A stretch of DNA of 64,000 nt from NCBI RefSeq assembly GCF_963678635.1, contig NC_087070.1, forward strand, positions 10,266,539 through 10,330,538. The letters are read 5' to 3'. Positions 63,701 through 64,000 of the stretch are shown here, piece after piece. Both the position numbers and the translations under genes were made by a program. The stretch's first letter is position 1, and every line of letters starts with the position of its first letter. This DNA comes from Symsagittifera roscoffensis. Lineage: Eukaryota; Xenacoelomorpha; Acoela; Convolutidae. The notes under the pieces are model-generated. The model was not told the DNA's origin. It was given only the letters and a program-made list of their open reading frames with translations, and made no database searches.

Positions 63701-64000
63701 AAGTTTAAAATGGTTTAAATTTATTTAAGAAAAAGATTTAGTTTTTTAATGATATTAGTGAGCTTATGATTGCTGTTATGTTTAAGTGATGAAGCTGGGA
63801 CAACAAATGATTTTATGATTACTAACAATTTATTGTCATGCTACTAATTTTTGTTTTTATTTTGAATAAATATTTTTCAAACATGTTTTATATAAGACTG
63901 CAGAATTTAAGAAAACGATCTGTTAGAGTAAGATGCCGCATTTCCTTGGATAGAATAAATATAGCTTCTAACATTGTATACATGAAAGTGCAGATTCTAT

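Larger units (their letters stand above)
46380..64000 (-). mobile_element. Large Ty3/gypsy-like retroelement with extra ORFs, open at the right edge
   Basis: Minus-strand order, right to left, is leader (64000-63075), basic ORF, AUG-less ORF, Gag, protease, RT, RNase H, integrase, two-TM ORF, env-like glycoprotein and a 599-aa ORF. RT before RNase H before integrase is the Ty3/gypsy order. At about 17 kb or more it is well above the 5-10 kb usual for such elements. The whole span shows one strand bias (sense strand A/C-rich), which starts near 46.4 kb; I use that as a provisional left limit. I could not find the LTR pair: the 5' LTR, if present, is beyond 64000. Pol and env carry indels, so this copy is probably not active unless they are sequencing errors. 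Confidence 0.7.

Noticed and set aside
63100-64000. 5' LTR of the large retroelement
   Set aside because: No stretch here matched 45.9-47.9 kb convincingly, and no tRNA primer-binding site was found; the LTR is either beyond the window or absent.
1-64000. CRISPR arrays, bacterial operons, ribosome binding sites
   Set aside because: The window is eukaryotic; the repeats are dispersed or minisatellite-like, with no regular repeat-spacer pattern.

Overview
The window is a gene-poor, AT-rich, repeat-dense piece of an animal nuclear genome. The evidence is spliced coding exons with GT-AG introns, a JADE-family (PHF15/16/17; Rhinoceros in flies) chromatin gene, and metazoan-type retroelements (an esterase-bearing CR1-like LINE, a Ty3/gypsy-like element with env-like ORFs, and Penelope-like GIY-YIG remnants). 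An invertebrate is likely, but I cannot name the species or phylum from this sequence.

Layout. (1) 1-7469: no gene; degenerate dispersed and tandem repeats and one tRNA-like sequence. (2) 7470-21689, minus strand: one host gene, a JADE homologue. Five coding exons join with matching phases into a 3549-nt reading frame (1182 aa). The EPL-like N-terminal exon lies 7.3 kb upstream of the PHD exons; intron 1 carries minisatellite-like repeats. (3) 21717-32090: a nested transposon complex ending 18 bp from the JADE first-coding-exon splice acceptor. The outer element has roughly 40-bp imperfect terminal inverted repeats and an 8-bp target duplication. It encodes a PHD finger, a reverse transcriptase and a C-terminal restriction-like nuclease. 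A minus-strand LINE (SGNH esterase ORF, PHD ORF1, EN-RT ORF2) is inserted in it, and that LINE is itself interrupted by an 872-bp insert flanked by perfect 346-bp direct repeats. (4) 32.1-46 kb: a graveyard of fold-back DNA, broken LINE and Penelope-like pieces, a gypsy integrase fossil, and tandem repeats. (5) About 46.4-64 kb, minus strand: a very large Ty3/gypsy-like retroelement running off the right edge.

How the large retroelement works, as far as it can be read. In minus-strand order it has a repeat-bearing leader, a basic 115-aa ORF, an ORF without an AUG, Gag with a CCHC knuckle, protease, RT, RNase H, integrase, a two-TM Pro/Ser-rich ORF, a two-part env-like glycoprotein, and a 599-aa unknown ORF. 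Three successive junctions (pre-gag ORF to gag, gag to protease, protease to RT) are all -1 shifts, each on an in-phase slippery heptamer. That is either a cascade of programmed frameshifts or a striking coincidence in a copy that also has plain disabling indels. These junctions, and the reverse transcriptase gene enclosed by DNA-transposon-like ends, are the most unusual signals in the window.
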